A DNA stretch of 64,000 bases from Brasenia schreberi. Taxonomy: Eukaryota; Streptophyta; Magnoliopsida; Nymphaeales; Cabombaceae. A program made the translations under genes and the position numbers. Where the stretch lies: NCBI GenBank assembly GCA_036023115.1, contig JAYKKT010000089.1, positions 17,354,501-17,418,500 of the forward strand. Direction: 5' to 3'. The notes beneath the pieces are model-generated. The model had not been told where the DNA came from. It worked only from the letters and a program-made list of their open reading frames with translations, and ran no database searches. Below are positions 19,707-33,676 of this stretch, piece after piece (within the stretch, counting starts at the first letter, position 1; each line of letters begins with the position of its first letter).

Positions 19707-20559
19707 CTACCTTAGTCTAGTTTCCACTCCATTCAGCCGGCCACCACCTAACTAACCGCCACCCTTTAACCATACCCAACCGCACCACCCACGGCCCTAC
19801 CTTCCCATTCGTGACATCCCCTAACTATCCCAGCCACCTTACCTTGTTCTCTAGGACCTGCCCTTCCTCCCCTTTAACCATCCCTTAGCTAGCACCCTAG
19901 CTAGCTCCCTCGCCATTCCTAAACATCCCTAGCTACCCCAACCGGCCACCACCTAACCTGCCCTTAGTCGGCCAGCCACAACCGACTGCACCCAGCTACC
20001 CGCGGCCTTACACCCCCTTCCTTAGACATTCCCCCTTAGTCACCCTTTAGCTCCACCTTCCATAGCACCCTACCTTCCCCTTTCATGACACTCCCTAAAC
20101 ACCTCAGCCTGAGACACCACAGCAGCACCCTCCTAGCAGCCGGCAAGCCCCCAAGGCGCCACACCCGTGCTCCCTTGCCACCCGGCCAGTCACCCCCTTT
20201 GCCGTGCCATTCCGAGGAGCTCCCTCTTGCAGCCCAAGGCGACGCCCAAGCCCAAGCTCAAGCAAGTCACCTCCGGACCAGCTATATGTAAGTGCCTAAC
20301 TCGGTCCTTATTTGTAGACTTGCTTAAGTTAAATTAAATTTGATACGGGGTTGTAATAACGAGGCATTGTCTCCCCCCGCTTGTAATAACGTGGCTTGGC
20401 ACACCCACACACACGTGCACTTGAGCCTACCTCGCTCTTAGTTGTGCACGATTTTGAACACACACGGGCCTAATCAGCCCTTAAGATATAAATTTATTTA
20501 TATACTTTAAGTTGCGTGGGGTTTTGTTTAAGTTGTGTGTGTTGTCTTTCAATTCTCGC
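19707..20559 (+). repeat. E1 5' LTR, part 2 (leader, donor)
   Basis: Continues the E1 LTR after E2. It is C-rich leader with two ATGs (20084 and 20286), the donor-like CCAGCTATAT/GTAAGTG (20288) and the start of the region before the repeat array. Bases 19702-19706 are the second GCACC copy from E2. S2 interrupts it after CTCGC (20555-20559). Confidence 0.85.
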
Positions 20560-23500
20560 TGTAAACACCCCGAAATCCCATGAACTTCTCAAAATTCATC
20601 TGGTTTTATACAAGCAGCCCCAAAGGGCCATTTTTGAGTCTGGAAACCCAGGAGCCTTCCAGACAACCCTGTATATATGTTTTAAACTATATCTTTCAAA
20701 AACATATGATATGGCTTTTGAAAACCCTTTTAAAACATGTTTTGAAACCCCGAAGCGGCTTGGCCCGATCAAGACAGGACCAGGAGAGCTAAGAAGAGCT
20801 CGGAACCGGAGCACATGTCGAGCCCGGCACAGCAACTCTTGTATCTGATTCACACCCCCAGGATCTCGAACGTCCAAGACCCTGTTCTTATCAAAATATC
20901 CTTTGAAGTCATCTCCGGAAGGCAGAAACGGAGGCGGACGACTAGGTTGGCGAAGACCCAACGCCGACGGAGTACTGATGCTGTCAGGCCCCGCACGAAT
21001 CGTCCATTTCGAACCCAGCTCGAAGGAGTCAGAGTTCAGTTTGGATTGGATCTGGACCATATATATCCAGATTCCAATCCAAACCCATATGTGGACTTGG
21101 ATTTGGATTTGGATCCAGAGATCCAATCCAATATCCATATCCATGGCCCACATCACCTTCTCATAAATGGAGGTGGGGCCCACTTGAAATTCACGTGGGA
21201 TATTGGGCATGAGAGAGAGTGGGGATGAAAAATATCAAGAGTGTTGTATTAAGCTTGACTTGTGTGTCAAGTTTGGGTTTAATCATGTGGGTTAGCCTAA
21301 TTGAGTGGGTTTAAGCTTGTAATTAGCTAAAACCTAAGCTAGGGCTGCACCAACATGAGGTGATCAAGGTCTATGGGCCATGCTAAGGGAGCTCCTTCAC
21401 CTAAACCTAACCCAAAATGACTAATCCTAGCCTAAACCCCTAATCCACCCCTAATCCTAACCTAATCACCTAGCCCACTTCCCTAATCCCGGCCTAATCC
21501 CAACCTAATCACCTAACCCACTTCCCTAATCCTTCCCTAAACCTAGATTAATTTCCCTAATCCTAGCCTAAACCTAGCCTAATCACCTAACCTAGCTCAC
21601 TAAACCTCACCCTAAAACCCAACCACCTAACCTAGCCCTAAACCCCTAAACCACCCTTAGCCCACAATCTACCCAAACCCCTAGTTTTCAAAATATCTGG
21701 CCCAACCCTTTCCAGCCCACCTTATCTACATACCACCCTACCTAAACCACCTAACCACTACCCTCAGCCCAGCCCTAACCGACCTACCCATCCCCTATTT
21801 AAACCCCTCCCCTTTGGGGGCGGGTTTTAAAAAAGCTAGAAGGCCCTCACCTCAGCCCAGCCGATTCCACTCTCCACCTGCCCGCCTGCTCCACTCTCCA
21901 CCTGCTCCACCAGCTCTACCTGCACCGCCACCTTCCCTCTTCCATCCACCACCATTCCCCAGCCGGATGCCACCACCTTCACCCAATCGAACCAGCCGAG
22001 CTCCCATCCACACCCGGCTTCTCCTTGCCTTCCACCGCCTCTCCCCATTCGGTAAGTACCCTGCACCTTACCTAGCCCCTTCTCTACTCCCTCTCCACTC
22101 CCAGCCACCCACCATACCATCACCTTACCCACCCAACAACCCCTCGCCGCCATCACTCCCACTCGGCCAAACCTTAGCCGCCCCAACCGTTTGCCCCCTA
22201 CCTAACTCACCTCAACCATACCCGGCCAGCACCTTTGGTCACCTATCCTCGCGGAGCTCCCGCTTGCAGCCCAAGGCGAAGGTCAAGCCCACGCTCAAGC
22301 AAGGCCTCTACGGACCAGCTACTCGTATGTGCCTAAACTCGGTCCTTAGTTGTATACTTGCTTGAGATTCAATTTGATACGGGGTTGTAATAACGGAGCA
22401 TAGTCTCCCCCCGCTTGTAATAACGTGGCTTGGCACACCCACACACGTGCACTCTCTTAGTTGTGCACGATTTTGAACACACATGGGCCTAATCAACCCC
22501 TAATACATAAGTGTACATATATACTTTCATTTTCGAAGGGTTTTTGTTTAAGTTGGGTGCGTTGTCTTTCAATTCAAGCACTCACACACATTGAGCTTTC
22601 GCTCTTATTTGAAAGACCCAAGTAAGGGCCGACCTATACTATTTGGGTTTTATTTCATGTCGTGTGAGTAAGTCTTTCAATTCAAGCACTCTCACACACA
22701 TTGAGCTTTCGCTCTTATTTGAAAGACCCAAGTAAGGGCCGACCTATACTATTTGGGTTTCATTTCATGTCGTGTGAGTAAGTCTTTCAATTCAAGCACT
22801 TTCACACACATTGAGCCTTCGCTCTTACTCCCAAGACCTTAGTAAAGGCCTTATTGCAGTTATATTTGGGTTTCATTTATGTCGTGTGTGTAGTATTTCA
22901 ATTCAAGCACTCTCACACACATTGAGCCTTCGCTCTTACTCCCAAGACCTTAGTCAAGGCCATACTGCAATTTATATTTGGGTTTAATTTCATGTCGTGT
23001 GTGTAAGTCTTTTAATTCAAGCACGCACCCACATTGAGCCTTCGCTCTTATTTGCAAGACCCGAGTAAGGGCTCCTATACATAATCTATATACATATCTC
23101 CCTTCAGTTATTTCCCTTCGGTTATTTCCCTTCAGTCATTTCCCTTCAGTATTGTCTTTACATTTCGGGTTTTCCCTTTGGAGTAGCGTGAGTTTGCATT
23201 GCATCTACGCCATACCACGAGGTAGGACGCATATTGCATCGAAGCAAGCCCCGCTCGAATTCGCCCATGTAGTGGAGTGTTCATAACACACAAACTAGGT
23301 GGCCCGAAAAGGGATAAAAGAAAAGACTTAGGCACGTGCAAATCCACGTGATCTAAAATATGCAATCGCATCTTAAAGACCCGAAATAGACACCTCGAAC
23401 CGCTTCGTAGACTTTCTCTCCAAAACTCGATTTTTGCAAAGCGTACAGACTAACCCTTGCGCATCGGTGCAAGAAGGTCTGCGATGACAAGAGCTTACTT

Positions 23501-23663
23501 GCTCACAGTCACCACGTTTAGAAGTCAGTGTTAAAAATATCTTCGCTAGCTTAAGTAAGCTAGCTGGCACGCCCTATTTGCATACATAAGCCTTAGACAC
23601 ACGAGAGGATCCGCTCCAAGCCCCCGAAAGAGGCGAAGAGGCGGGGATTTTCGCGCGTCTACA
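20560..23663 (+). mobile_element. S2: solo LTR in E1 5' LTR
   Basis: It starts TGTAAACACC, ends GTCTACA and is 3104 bp long, with CTCGC on both sides (20555-20559 and 23664-23668). The host LTR resumes with ACTCACACACATTGAGC, inside its repeat array. Landmarks are those of the family: palindrome, CCTAA array, leader with donor (22041), repeat array (22567-23060), microrepeat and U5 hairpin. It is shorter than the E2 LTR, mainly in the leader. Confidence 0.95.
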
Positions 23664-23668
23664 CTCGC

Positions 23669-24759
23669 ACTCACACACATTGAGCTTTCGCTCTTATTTG
23701 CAAGACCCAAGTAAGGGCCGTGTTATATTTCCCTTGGGTTTAATTTCATGTCGTGTGTGTAGTATTTCAATTATACACTCACACACATTGAGCTTTCGCT
23801 CTTACTCCGAAGACCTTAGTTAAGGCCATATTGCAATTTATATTTGGGTTTAATTTCATGTTGTGTGCGTAGTACTTCAATTCTCACACTCACACACATT
23901 GAGCTTTCGCTCTTACTCCCAAGACCTTAGTTAAGGCCATATTGCAATTTATATTTGGGTTTCATTTAAGTCGTGTGAGTTGTCTTTCAATATATGCACA
24001 ACACCCATGCAACACGTTGGCGACCTTCGGGCCCATATATATTATAAGTATTTCCCTTTCGGCTATGTCTTTAAGATTTGGGTTTTAAGGTTCAGCAGTG
24101 TGCGTAGTCTTTACATATATACACGACACACACTTGCACTATTGAGCCTTTCCGCTCTTCAGATATAGCCATATTTCCCTTTTGCAATTTCCCTTCCGCA
24201 ATTTCCCTTCGGCAATTTACATTACAAGTCATTTCCCTTCGGCATTGTCTTTCAATTTCGGGTTTTTCCTTTGGAGTTGCGTGAGTTTGCACTGCATATA
24301 CGTCATACCACGAGTTAGGATGCATATTGCATCAAAGCAAAACCCCATACTCCCGTTCAAAGTCGCCCCACTTAGGCTGAGTGTTCCTAACACACACCAA
24401 GTTGGCCCAAAAAGGGATAAAGAGAAAGACTTAGGCACGTGCAAATCCACGTGAAATAAAAACTGAAAATCATACAAAAACAACCCGAGTCAAACACCTC
24501 AAAACGTTTTTGTAGGTTCTCATATTTCAAAAACTCGATTTTTAAGCATACAGACTGACCCTTGCGCGTCGGTGCAAGAAGGTCTGCGACGAAAAGAGCT
24601 TGCTTGTTCACAATCGCCACGTTAGGAGTCAGATAAACGTATATCTTCGCTAGCTTAAGTAAACTAGCTGGCATGCCCTTTTGCTTAATTAGAACTTAGA
24701 CACACGAAAAGGTTCGCTTGAGGCCTAAGAACCAGAAGAGGGAATTTTCTGCGTCTACA
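23669..24759 (+). repeat. E1 5' LTR, part 3 (repeat array to LTR end)
   Basis: Holds about three diverged 110-bp-type units (23669-23995), a second CTTT/ACACGAC-type stretch, microrepeats TTTCCCTTCGGCAA (24175-24245) and the U5 hairpin (24650-24670, one mismatched pair). TGGCATGCCC then follows, a one-transition version of the primer-site core. The LTR ends GTCTACA at 24759. Confidence 0.85.
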
Positions 24760-24764
24760 GGATT

Positions 24765-24782
24765 TGGCACGTCCGGTGGGAC
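24765..24782 (+). other. E1 primer-binding site
   Basis: TGGCACGTCCGGTGGGAC lies five bases after the LTR end. It differs from the E2/E3/E4 site by one C-to-T change, in line with the age of E1. Confidence 0.75.
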
Positions 24783-24908
24783 GTGAGTCTTTTAAAAATC
24801 GAGTTACTCTAGGAAACCTTGCAAAAATACATTTTCCAAAAGGAGTTGTTTTTAACTATTTTCTTTACTTGTACTTCATACGTAGGAATTTTGAAAAAGC
24901 TTGAAAGC

Positions 24909-25196
24909 ATGTCAAAATCCAACCCAAGTGAAGTGTTGAGCCAAGGCTCATGCGCATCAAGTTCCCACTCTAGGAGGATTTTGAAAAATAAGATCAAACT
25001 AGACGAGATAGAGGACTTGAGAAGGGAATTTGAGGCCAAAATCGATGCTCTCAGGCAAGAGGCTGAAGTAGGTGATTCATGTTCATCGAATGGTGAACAA
25101 AGGGCCAAGAAAAAAACTGAAAAACCTAGTAAGCACAAAGAGGCCTCCATAATGGAAGGCAACCAATACCACGAGTCCTTCACACAAAAGGACCGT
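24909..25196 (+). pseudogene. gag: E1 ORF1, N-terminal part of Gag
   Basis: ATG 24909 opens MSKSNPSEVLSQGSCASSS and runs through the coiled-coil-like stretch (LDEIEDLRREFEAKIDAL) and a Lys/Glu-rich segment to FTQKDR, where E3 is inserted. The frame resumes after the second ACCGT copy at 40202 (KALQQLLKG). The start is 24 bases after the acceptor-like ACGTAG. Frame bookkeeping across E3 is exact, so E3 did not itself shift the frame. Confidence 0.88.
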
Positions 25197-28100
25197 TGTA
25201 GACATGGAAAACCTCCGCCTCCTTGGTTTCTTAGGCCTGGGGTGAACCTTTTCGTGTGTCTAAGTCCTATTTGTATAAACAGGGCATGCCAGCTAGCTTA
25301 CCTAAGCTAGCGAAGATATATTTTAACCTGACTTCTAACATGGCAATTGTGAGCAAGTGAGCTCTTGTTGTCGTAGACCTTCTTGCATCGACGCGCAAGG
25401 GTCAGTCTATACGCTTTAAAAATCGAGTTTAGGGTAGAAAAAGGCCTACGAAAGCGGTTCGAGTTTTTTATGATTCGGGTCCTTTTAGTGCGATTGCAGA
25501 TTTTAGATCACGTGGATTTGCACGTGCCTAAGTCTTTCTTTTTATCCCTTTATGGGCCACCTAGGTGTGTGTTATGAACACTCCACTACATGGGGGAATT
25601 TGAGCGGGAGTACGGGGCTTGCTTCGATGCAATATGCGTCCTAACTCGTTGTATGGCGTAGATGCAATGCAAACTCACGCTACTCCAAAGGGAAAACCCG
25701 AATGTAAACACAATGCCGAAGGGAAATGACTTGTAATGTAAATTCTGAAGGGAAACACGTATATAAGGTATATATGGACCCTTACTCGGGTCTTGCAAAT
25801 AAGAGCGAAGGCTCAATGTGGGTGCGTGCTTGAATTGAACGACTTACACACACGACATGAAATAAAACCCAAATATAACTTGCAATATGGCCTTAACTAA
25901 GGTCTTGGGAATAAGAGCAGAAGCTCAATGTGTGTGAGTGCTTGAATTGAAGTACTATGCACACAACATGAAATTAAACCCAAATAGTATAGCACGGCCC
26001 TTACTTGGGTCTTACAAATAAGAGCGAAGGCTCAATGTGTGTGAGTGCTTGAATTGAAGTACCACGCACACAACATGAAATTAAACCCAAATAGTATAAC
26101 ACGGCCCTTACTGGGGTCTTACAAATAAGAGCGAAGGCTCAATGTGTGTGAGTGCTTGAATTGAAGTACTACGCACACAACATGAAATTAAACCCAAATA
26201 GTATAACACGACCCTTACTTGGGTCTTACAAATAAGAGCGAAGGCTCAATGTGTGTGAGTGCTTGAATTGAAGTACTACGCACACAACATGAAATTAAAC
26301 CCAAATAGTATAACACGACCCTTACTTGGGTCTTACAAATAAGAGAGAAGGCTCAATGTGTGTGAGTGCTTGAATTGAAAGACAACACACTCAACTTAAG
26401 CAAAAACCCTACGTAAGTTAAAGTATATACATATATTTATATCCTAGGGGTTGATTAGGCCCGTGTGTGTTCAAAATCGTGCACGACTAAGAGAGTGCAT
26501 GTGTGTGTGGGTGTGCCAAGCCACGTTATTACAAGCGGGGGGAGACTATGCTCCGTTATTACAACCCCGTATTAAATTGAATTTAAGCAAGTCTACAACT
26601 AAGGACCGAGTTAGGCACTTACTTATAGCTGGTCCGAAGATGCCTTGCTTGAGCGTGGGCTTGGCCTTCGCCTTGGGCTGCAAGAGGGAGCTCCTCGAAG
26701 TTGAACGGCAAGGGGAGGTACTGGCCGGATGCTTTGGGTGCGCGGGAAGGGCGCCTTGAAGGCGGCCGACTGTTATGGAGGGGGCTGCCTTGGCGTGTTG
26801 GGCTAAAGTGACTAAGTAGGGTCACTAAGGGAGGGTGTAGTATTAGGAAAGATGGCACTGAGTGGGAGCCTAAGGGAGTACCTAAGGCTGGCGGGTGGCT
26901 GGCCGAGTGGATGTGCTATAGTCGGTTGGAGTGGTCGACTAAGGGAGACTTAATGGTGGCCGGCTGCTAGGGTGGCTATGGGTGTCGTGGATGGGAAGGG
27001 AACTAGCTAGGGTATGGGGTAAGGTGGAGTTAGGGGCTGGTAGGAAGTGGCATGGGCAGGTCTTAGGGAGTTAAGTGGAGTGGCCGGGTGTTGCTAGGGG
27101 AAGTAGTTCTAGGCGAGGGATTGAAGTGGCTGAGGTCTGGCCGAATGGGTTGGATGATGGGTGGCTGGTGTTGGCGGGATGTGGTGGTGGTGTAGGTGGT
27201 TGAGAATGGAAGGGGAGTGAAGAAGAGATAGAATTAGGTTGAAACACTAACCGGGTGAATAGCCGGTGGATGGAAGAGGAGCATCCGGGTGGTTGAAGTG
27301 GATGGTTCGGCCAGATGGAAATGGTGGCGACGGGTGGTTGGACGGCTGGGGTGTGGTGGTGCAGGTGGAGCAAGGTGGTGGCCGGCTGTGGTGCAGGTGG
27401 AAGACTTGGCTGGGAGTGGCTGGGCTAGCTGGGCTCGGTTGGGCTGGAAAGAGGATGGAAGAAGATGGAAAACCCGCCCCTTGGGGGGGGTTTATATAGG
27501 GCTGAAGAGGGCGGTTGGGGCTGGTATTAGGAAGGTGGTAAGGTGGTCTAGGGGTGGTGGTGTGGTGATAAGGTGGGCTGGTTTTGGAGAGGGGCCAGAT
27601 ATTTTGATACAAGGGGTTTTGGGTAGATGGTGTGCTAGGTTTAGGTGGGGTGGTTTAGGGGTTTAGGGTTTAGCTAGGTGGGTTGGTTTTGGGGTGAGGT
27701 TTAGTGGGGTGGGTTAGGTGATTAGGCTAGGATTAGGTTAGCTTTAGAGAAATTAAACTAGGTTTAGGGAAGGATTAGGGAAGTGGGTTAGGTGATTAGG
27801 TTGGGATTAGGGAAGTGGGTTAGGTGATTAGGCTAGGTTTAGGACAAGATTAGGATAAAAGGCTAGGATTAGTGGTTTTTGGTTAGGATTGGATTAAGGA
27901 GCTCCCTTTGCATGACCCATAGGCGTTGTTGCATCATGTTGGTGCAGCCCTAGGTTAGGTTTTGGCTAATTACAAGCTTAAACCCACTTTAATTAGGCTA
28001 ACCCACATGATTAACCCCAAACTTGACACACAAGTCAAGCTTAATTACAAACACACTCTAATCTTATCCTTCCCCACTCTCTCTCATGCCCATAATCCCA

Positions 28101-28732
28101 CGTGAAATTCAAGTGGGCCCCACCTCCATTTATGAGAAGGTGATGTGGGCCATGGATATGGCTATTGGATTGGATCTCTGGATCCAAATCCAAATCTAAG
28201 TCCACACATGGGTTTGGATTGGGATCTGGATATATATGGTCCAGATCCAATCCAAACTGAATTCTGACTCCTTTAGGCTGTGTTCGAAACGAACGGTTTG
28301 TGCGGGGTCTGACAGCATCAGTACTCCGTCTGCGTTGGGTCTTCGCCAACATGATCGTCCGCCTCTGTTTTTGCCTTTCGAAGCTGATTTCAAGTGATGT
28401 TTTGATGATAACAGGGTCTTGGATGTTCAAGATCCTAGAGGTGGATTCAATATGAGAGTTGTTGTGCCGGGCTCGATTGGAGGTCCGGTTCCGGGCTCTC
28501 TTTAGCTTTTCTGGTCTTGTCTTGATTAGGCCAAGTTGCTTCGGGGTTTCAAAAACGTGTTTTAAAAGGTTTTTAAAACCATATTATACATTTTTGAAAT
28601 ATAAAGTTCAAAACATATGTACAGGGTTGCCTGGAAGGCTCCTGGGTTTCCAGACTCAAAATGGCCCTTTGGGGCTGCTTTTATAAAAACCAGATTGGTT
28701 CGAGAAATTCGTTGGATTTCGGGGTGTTTACA
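25197..28732 (-). repeat. E3 3' LTR (3536 bp)
   Basis: Minus-strand LTR reading TGTAAACACC from 28732 to a TCTACA end at 25197. It has about six 110-bp-type units (25829-26395), a leader (26630-27480), a TATA box (TATATAAA near 27490) and a CCTAA array (27640-27900). It begins with the G-rich end (TGTAGACATGG on the plus strand), which differs from the E2 type, marking E3 as a separate subfamily. Confidence 0.93.
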
Positions 28733-29877
28733 GATGTCCCTCTTTGTCCTTGTCCAAATAGATTTGGATAAGGGCAAAGATGACAAACACCCCTTTTAAT
28801 GTCTCCCTAGATCTAACCACGAAGAATATGGGATCGTCCCAATTTTTAGCAAAAATCTCAATTTACAAACTCTGGTAGGAGGAGATATCATGCCAAAAGG
28901 TTTTGTTCTATGGAATCTGGTCTTAAATGGGATCATGTTTATGCAAGTACCATGCGTGGAATGCAGATGACATGGGTGTGGTGCCAAGAGTGGCGACCTC
29001 CCAGAGACCAGATGTGGTTGAACTCTAGAGACTTAGAAGGCCTACTGCTCCAAGTGAGCAAATACTATGCTGTTCGATGTTCGATTTTCAAAATTTATTT
29101 ACAAAAGCTATTTACAAAAGGGACAGCTGTCTTGAGTCTCGATCCTAAGGATCTTGAGCTCTTCGTGCTTGCCCTTGCTTGAGTTTTTGTAAGAAAACAA
29201 GCTATATTTCAAATTCCTACACCTTACTCGAAACGTCGAATTCTCAAACAAGACGAAATTCAAGTAAGTAAATCCTATTTTTACTTTAGGATTCTTTGAA
29301 ATGAACCATGCTTTAGCTTGGTATAAGCCAGGGATGGGAAAGAGATACCACGGTCCCTTCTGAGGCGTCCCGTGGTTTGAGGCACAGAAGGCAGAAAACT
29401 GCTCTTTTTGAGCTTTTTGGCCTCTTTTTCCTTTTTTCGTAGAGGGTCTCCCTTTGGGAGTATTTTTTCTTTAATCCCTCTTTTACACAAGAGAATCGAT
29501 TTTTTCCTTTTGAATTCTGGTTTCTCTCTTTTGGAAAGAGACTTTGGATGGGAAATTCCCTTCGTTTGGGCCTTTGTTTTCCTTTTGGAAGGAGAAGAGA
29601 AGAGGGAAGGGCTTATCCTAAGTCTACACTCGATTCATTCCAGATCAGCCTATTTAGAAATAGCACGTACTACTTGCAAGTATCTTGCTATGTTGAACTA
29701 GGCCTTTCTTTGTAAGAAGAAGGATTTTGAAATGTAACCACGATTTTGAAGACTCCACTCTTTCACAAGTGTGAATTCTCTCACTCAGGGTCACACGATT
29801 TTGCCTTTGCACCTTATTTTCATGTCTCAAGGCAGCTATCCCTAAAATTTTTCGAGAATTGGAATTTAATACAAATC
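28733..29877 (-). other. E3 3' noncoding tail
   Basis: About 1.15 kb homologous to the E2 tail. It holds the 38-bp hairpin (28742-28779) next to the polypurine tract and the 30-bp inverted repeat (29347-29376). No ORF of note; short open frames are shadows. Confidence 0.8.
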
Positions 29878-32800
29878 CTACACATGATACTTCTTTAAGT
29901 ATTGAATATTGATAGGATCTGCTAAATTCCTACCTTCTACATCGATCAACCAATACGAATTGTTCATGGTGGTTGCTCGTACAACATAGGGTCCATCCCA
30001 GTTGGGGCGCCACTTTTCAAGGGGATGTGGGCCACGATAATGGATGATTTTCAAGACCAGATCCCCCACTTCAAAGTGGCAGGGTCTCATGTGTTTGCCA
30101 TAGTGTCGGGCTATCCTTTGCCGGTATGCACGAGCATGATTCATAGCAAGGAGTCGCCTCTCATCTAGCAAATCTAGTTCGACCATCTTAGCATGCTGAA
30201 GCGTCTCTAGGGGGAGGTCGAGTGCAATGGATGTATGGAATGAATGCAGTTGAGTATGAATGGGAAGAATGGCGTTTGTGCCATAGACCAATTCGAATGG
30301 TGTGGCATTCATGGGAGTCCGGATGGAAGTCCTATAAGCCCATAAGGCTTCATCCAGCTTCTCATGCCACGTCCTACCCTTCTCTAAGGTTTTCTTAATT
30401 ATACTAATGAGAGTCTTGTTGGTAGCTTCGGCTTGGCCGTTACCTTGAGGGTAGTAGGGCGAGGAGAAGTGCTGAGTTATGCCATACGTGTTGCACAACT
30501 TAACCATCCGCTCGTTCTTGAATGGGGTGCCATTATCAGACACAAGGTCTCATGGAACCCCAAATCAAGCCAAGATATTCCTCTGGATGAAAGCCACTAC
30601 ATGTTGCCCCAGCACATTGGTTAGGGAAATGGCTTCCACCCACTTGGAGAAATACTCTGTGGCTGCCAAAATAAATCGATGCCCATTCGAGGCTTTTGGA
30701 AATATGGGGCCTACGATGTCAAACGCCCACATGGTAAATGGCCAGGGGCTGACCACGGAATACAATGCAGATGATGGGATATGAATGGCATGCCCATGCA
30801 CTTGACATGGATGACACTTCCTAACATGATCGTGACAATCCCTTTTCAGGGTGGACCAAAAATAGCCCCCTCTAAGTACTTTCAATACCATCATATTGGC
30901 ATTGATATGGCCTCCACATTCTCCATCGTGGAATTCATGCATCACTATCCTAGCCTCCTCTAGGTCGATACACCTAAGCAGAATGCCGGTAAAACTCTTT
31001 TTGTATAAAACCCCACCTAGAATGGTGTATCGGGTCGAAATTTTACGGATGAATGCCTTATCTTTGGATGTGGCATCCTCGGCGAATCCCCCATTTTCTA
31101 AAAATTGTTTGATGTCATGATACCACGGTTTTTCAATAGAATTTGGGTTATTTTGCCAAATATCCAAGTCGTGTGTGGATGGGTTGGGCGCATGCCATAT
31201 TTCTAAAGATCAGGTCCCTGAAATAGGATCGACCTTTAGGACTGAACCCAAGGAGGAGAGGGCATCGGCGATGCCATTGTCCTCTCTTCCTATGTGTGTG
31301 AGTTTACACGATTGGAAGGACTGGACCAATCGAGTGGCCAACTCGTGATATGGAAGTAGTTTTTCATTACGTACTTGCCAAATTTTCAAAACCTGGTTTA
31401 TAACAAAGAGCGAATCTCCAAAGACCTCGATGCATGATGCCCCTAGGGTTTTCAAAATCCTTAAGCCTTGTATGAGTGCTTCATACTCAGCTACGCTGTT
31501 GGAACATTCAAAATCTAGGTGGACTGCTATAGGAATCTCGTCCTTTTCAGGGGAGATGAGGATGACCCCAGCACCAGCCCCTCGTTGGTTTCGTGCCCCA
31601 TCGAAGTGCATCTTCCACACTTGGTTTTCGAAATTGTATGCCAAAATGTGGTTTTGGAAATGGTTTTGTAATATGCCTTCATCAGGCATTTCAGCAAGTG
31701 TGGGATATGCGTCCTCTAATGGGAACTCAGCCACGTAATCTGCTAGGGCTTGTGTCTTAATGGAGATCTGGTGATGGTATTTCAGGTCATACTCCATTAG
31801 AAGGAGTTTCCATTTGCCCAATCTACCCGTGAGAATGGGTTTTTCGAAGAAGTGCTTGATTGGATCAAGCTTGGACACTATCCAGATCTCATGATCTAGG
31901 AAATAGTGTCTGAATTTCTGGCAGGCCTAGACTAGGGCCAAGCACGTCTTCTCCATGGCTTGATAATTTCGCTCATAAGCCAAGAGAGTTTTCGAAATAT
32001 AGTAGATGGCATACTCCTTATGGGTGTCATCCTCGTATTGAGCCAACAGGGCTCCTAAGGCATTCGCATGCACAGAGATGTAGAGTAAAAGCGGTTTTCC
32101 TTGTTTTGGAGGATTCAAAACGGGGGGATTAACCAAGTATGCCTTTAGTCTCTCGAAAGACTTTTGGCATTCGTCATCCCATAAGAATTTCATGCCCTTC
32201 CTCAACAGTTTGTTGAAGGGTTCGCATCTAGTTGCCAGATTCGATATGAATCGGCGAACGGATTGTAAACGACCCTGGAGGCTACGGATTTGGGTGAGAT
32301 TGGAGGGTGGAGCCATGTCTATGATGGCTTGGCACTTAGAGGGGTCGACTTCTATACCCCTTTGGCTCACCATAAAGCCCAGAAGCTTCCCTGATTCTAC
32401 CCCGAATACACATTTTTGAGGGTTTAGCTTTACTTTGTAAAGCTTAAGCCTTTCGAAAATCTTTTGCAAACATTCGATATGAGTGCATCAGGTTTTGGAT
32501 TTCGCCAAGAGATCATCTACATACACTTCTACGAGCTCATGAATTTGATCATGGAAGATCGTGGTCATGGCTCGTTGGTACGTTGTGCCGGTATTTTTCA
32601 AACCAAAGGGCATGACTGTATAGCAGTACGTGCCTCATGGGGTTGTGAAGGCGGTCTTACCCTGATCTCGTGGACTTAGTTTTATTTGATTATAGCCTGA
32701 ATAGCCATCCATAAACAAAAACATTTCTTGATTTGCAGTACTATCGACTATCAAATCTATGTTTGGTAAAGGATAATTATCCTTTGGAGTGGCTTTATTC

Positions 32801-33651
32801 AGGTTTCTGAAATCGATGCATATTCAAATTTTCCCATTGGTTTTTCGAACTACAATGATGCTTGACAACCAATCAGAATACGCAATGGGTTTTATAAATC
32901 CGGCTTTTAGCAGATCTTCTAAGCCCTCTTTGAGTTGCGTGTGTACATTCGGGTGTATTTTCCTAAGCTTCTGCTTTATGGGTTTTACATCCGCATCTAA
33001 GGGAAGACGATGTTCGACTATGCTGGGATCTATGCCCGGCATGTCTTCATACGTCCATGCAAACACATCTAAATAGGTTCGTAGAAATGCAATGAATGCT
33101 AATCTTTCATGTTCATGCAAGCATGCGCCTATTTTGATGGTTTTGGGATTGGAATCATTCCCTAGGTTCACCTCTATGAAATCTCCTCCTACTGAATTGG
33201 AAGGTCTTTCAAAATCGAGAATTTTATGAAATTCTAGGAGCTCAGAAGTGGGATCTTCCTCAAGGGGATCCACTTCTGGGCTTCGATCATTCTCGTGGGC
33301 TATAGACCAGAGGGAATTTGATGCGTGGTTTTCAAAAAGACCTGGTTTTGCACTCGGATTTTCAAGTGATTTTGAAATTTTTGGTCTGGCCATGCAGACG
33401 ACGTTTCTTTCGAAATCCTTTTCTTTTGCCAACGTCCTACCAGGAGCAGCTATATACAAAATCTTTTTGGTATTTTCCAAATTTTCGATTTTTTTGGGTT
33501 TTTATAAAACAAGAACCTTGGGAACTATATAAAGCACTCTATTTTCGAGTTTTTGTTTTTCCATTGTTTTTGGCTTTTCTTCTTTTTCAATTTTTTTGAT
33601 TTTGAGTTTTCCAAATGTTTTTGTATTTTTATAAAAGGGATCTTCCGTCAT
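29878..33651 (-). pseudogene. pol: E3 ORF2: RT, dual RNase H, integrase, with in-frame stops only
   Basis: The ATG is at 33651, two bases after the acceptor-like TTTGTAG. The frame stays in phase to the TAG at 29878 (1258 codons). Domains: N-terminal region, RT (about 32950-32300, VYVDDLL), gypsy RNase H (about 32150-31780, first Asp absent: YISVHANALGAL), archaeal-type RNase H (FDGARNQ, about 31615-31230), integrase zinc-finger part, DDE core and GPY/F-like end. Stops at 33502, 32824, 32635, 32488, 31927, 31210, 30565 and 30550 replace CAA, CGA, TGG, CGA, TGG, CGA, CGA and CGA seen in the other copies. No indel was needed to align it. Confidence 0.92.
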
Positions 33652-33676
33652 ACCTACAAAGGGAAAACACTACGGG